Part shown: in pieces, positions 5,293 through 6,145 of the stretch
How positions within the stretch are numbered: position 1 is the first letter of the stretch
Layout of the letters: each line of letters begins with the position of its first letter
Assembly (NCBI GenBank): GCA_017989575.1
Contig: JAGNPP010000159.1
Coordinates: forward strand, 1-6,145
Length of the DNA: 6,145 bases
Reading direction: 5' to 3'
DNA from: Chryseobacterium sp.
GTDB taxonomy: Bacteria; Bacteroidota; Bacteroidia; Flavobacteriales; Weeksellaceae
The notes under the pieces: model-generated
Told to the model about the DNA's origin: nothing
What the model saw: the letters and a program-made list of their open reading frames with translations, nothing else
Database searches by the model: none
Program-made: the position numbers and the translations under genes

Positions 5293-6145
5293 CTATCTCA
5301 TTTGTACTTCTCGGTTGAAAATGTGATAAGGCTGAAGTCCTTCCTTCTCCACCACAATCTGACCCAACTGTTGGCAAGAAAATCTGATGAGTCCATTTCC
5401 TAAACCATAATAAGGTTCATTGGTAAGAAAATAGAGCACTCTGGTGAATGGATAAGACATATTTTTCAGATTATCATTTGACACTTCAAATGCTTTATTA
5501 TTTTTGATAACTTTCAGGACTTTCAGTTCATTTCGCAGTTTTTCTGCTTCTTTCCCAAATGGTCTGCTGATGGTGTTGTAACTGATAACTCCAATTTTCC
5601 CTGGATGGTTTTTCAGTTGTTCTGCTACATTTTCGTTTCCATTGATGATCGAAAATTTTAATTCCGATGGACTTTTCTGAAAAGTCTGAGCTACGAAATT
5701 AAGATTGCTGGAATTGGTTCCATCAAATATGATTTTTTTGTCGTCTGATTGGAGTTCTTTGTAAATATCCTCCATCGAAATAGACTCAAGAGGAGAATCT
5801 TTTGGGACGACAAAAAGAACAGCATCTGCAGCAAATTTCGCGGGCAACCAAGGAAGATCCACTTTCTGGTCAAATGCCTGTTTTTCTTTATCAGACAATT
5901 CTCGGGACATCACAATGACTCTGGTTTTTTTATCCAACAAATCTAAAAAACCAAGATCTTCTTTCCTTACTACAATGTTAATTTTTGTATTGGGATAAAG
6001 TGCCATGTATCTTTCTACCAAAGCCTCGGTCACACTTTGGAAAGACTCATCTGTCGTGATTGTGATTTCACCTTTGTTGGGCATATCCACTTCTGGCTTT
6101 TTCTCTTTGGAACAAGACAAAGCGATAGCAGACATTGCTATAAGA
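5293..6145 (-). CDS. PstS-like substrate-binding lipoprotein (5' end beyond the right edge)
   Basis: The reading frame stays open through the window edge, with residues LIA before the first visible methionine, MSAIALSCSKEKK. That methionine (6133-6135) is only seven residues before the Cys and leaves no basic n-region, so the true start lies outside. IALSC is a plausible lipobox, predicting a lipid-anchored periplasmic protein. Residues after the Cys (SKEKKPE) do not resemble a surface-export signal. The body matches the PBP-like/PstS family (COG0226). Counting from that Met, visible marks are TTDESF (27-32), MSREL (76-80), GTNSSNLNF (139-147), YPFTRVLYFLT (228-238) and LGQIVVEKEGLQP (257-269), the last two being typical of the family C-terminus. 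The Ser-Gly-rich ligand loops of true phosphate-binding PstS are not obvious, so the ligand is uncertain. No pst transporter genes are in view. The TPR gene follows on the same strand. In Bacteroidota such pairs often follow exbB/exbD/tonB, which I cannot check here. Confidence 0.85.
   Translation of the reverse strand, partial: LIAMSAIALSCSKEKKPEVDMPNKGEITITTDESFQSVTEALVERYMALYPNTKINIVVRKEDLGFLDLLDKKTRVIVMSRELSDKEKQAFDQKVDLPWLPAKFAADAVLFVVPKDSPLESISMEDIYKELQSDDKKIIFDGTNSSNLNFVAQTFQKSPSELKFSIINGNENVAEQLKNHPGKIGVISYNTISRPFGKEAEKLRNELKVLKVIKNNKAFEVSNDNLKNMSYPFTRVLYFLTNEPYYGLGNGLIRFSCQQLGQIVVEKEGLQPYHIFNREVQMR

Noticed and set aside
5086..5403. Plus-strand open frame of 105 codons across the TPR 5' end, the gap and the PstS-like 3' end
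   Set aside because: It crosses two supported minus-strand genes and their gap, and its apparent hydrophobic stretch is the antisense of the signal-peptide and AT-rich leader region.

Overview
The window looks like chromosomal DNA from a member of the Bacteroidota, most likely Flavobacteriia close to Chryseobacterium (Weeksellaceae). The DNA is AT-rich. Several intergenic regions carry the Bacteroidota-type promoter, with a -7 box of the form TAnnTTTG and in the best cases a TTG about 17 to 21 bases upstream. The ribosome binding sites are A-rich and lack clear Shine-Dalgarno motifs. The gene content (BshB1 bacillithiol deacetylase, a DUF3276/PUR-family protein, a PstS-like lipoprotein next to a secreted TPR protein) also fits this group. 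Genus placement is inference.

Layout, left to right. Positions 1-111 (minus) hold the N-terminus of a malate:quinone oxidoreductase (mqo). A 167-base divergent intergenic region with candidate promoters on both strands leads to an ABC exporter half-transporter (279-1967, plus). After a short AT-rich gap comes a small PUR-family nucleic-acid-binding protein (2106-2441, plus), with a textbook promoter and a strong terminator. It converges on a minus-strand group: tRNA-His(GTG) at 2550-2624 with its own terminator and promoter, preceded by bshB1 (2660-3382). Further right, also on the minus strand, is a two-gene unit. It consists of a PstS-like substrate-binding lipoprotein, whose 5' end lies beyond the window (5293-6145), followed by a secreted TPR-repeat protein (3540-5192) that ends in its own intrinsic terminator.

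Functionally these are mostly housekeeping or envelope genes: malate oxidation feeding the quinone pool, a membrane exporter, a nucleic-acid-binding regulator, bacillithiol synthesis, a histidine tRNA, and a periplasmic binding-protein/TPR pair. From general knowledge of Bacteroidota, this last pair commonly sits downstream of exbB/exbD/tonB genes, which would lie just off the right edge; that cannot be seen here. There are no transposases, CRISPR arrays, phage genes or obvious defence genes.

I did not find a clearly novel system. The points most worth a second look are an imperfect inverted repeat wrapped around the promoter of the PUR-family gene, an inverted repeat in the gap between the PstS-like and TPR genes, the atypical ligand loops of the PstS-like protein, and the shortened C-terminus and Asp-type Walker B of the ABC exporter.
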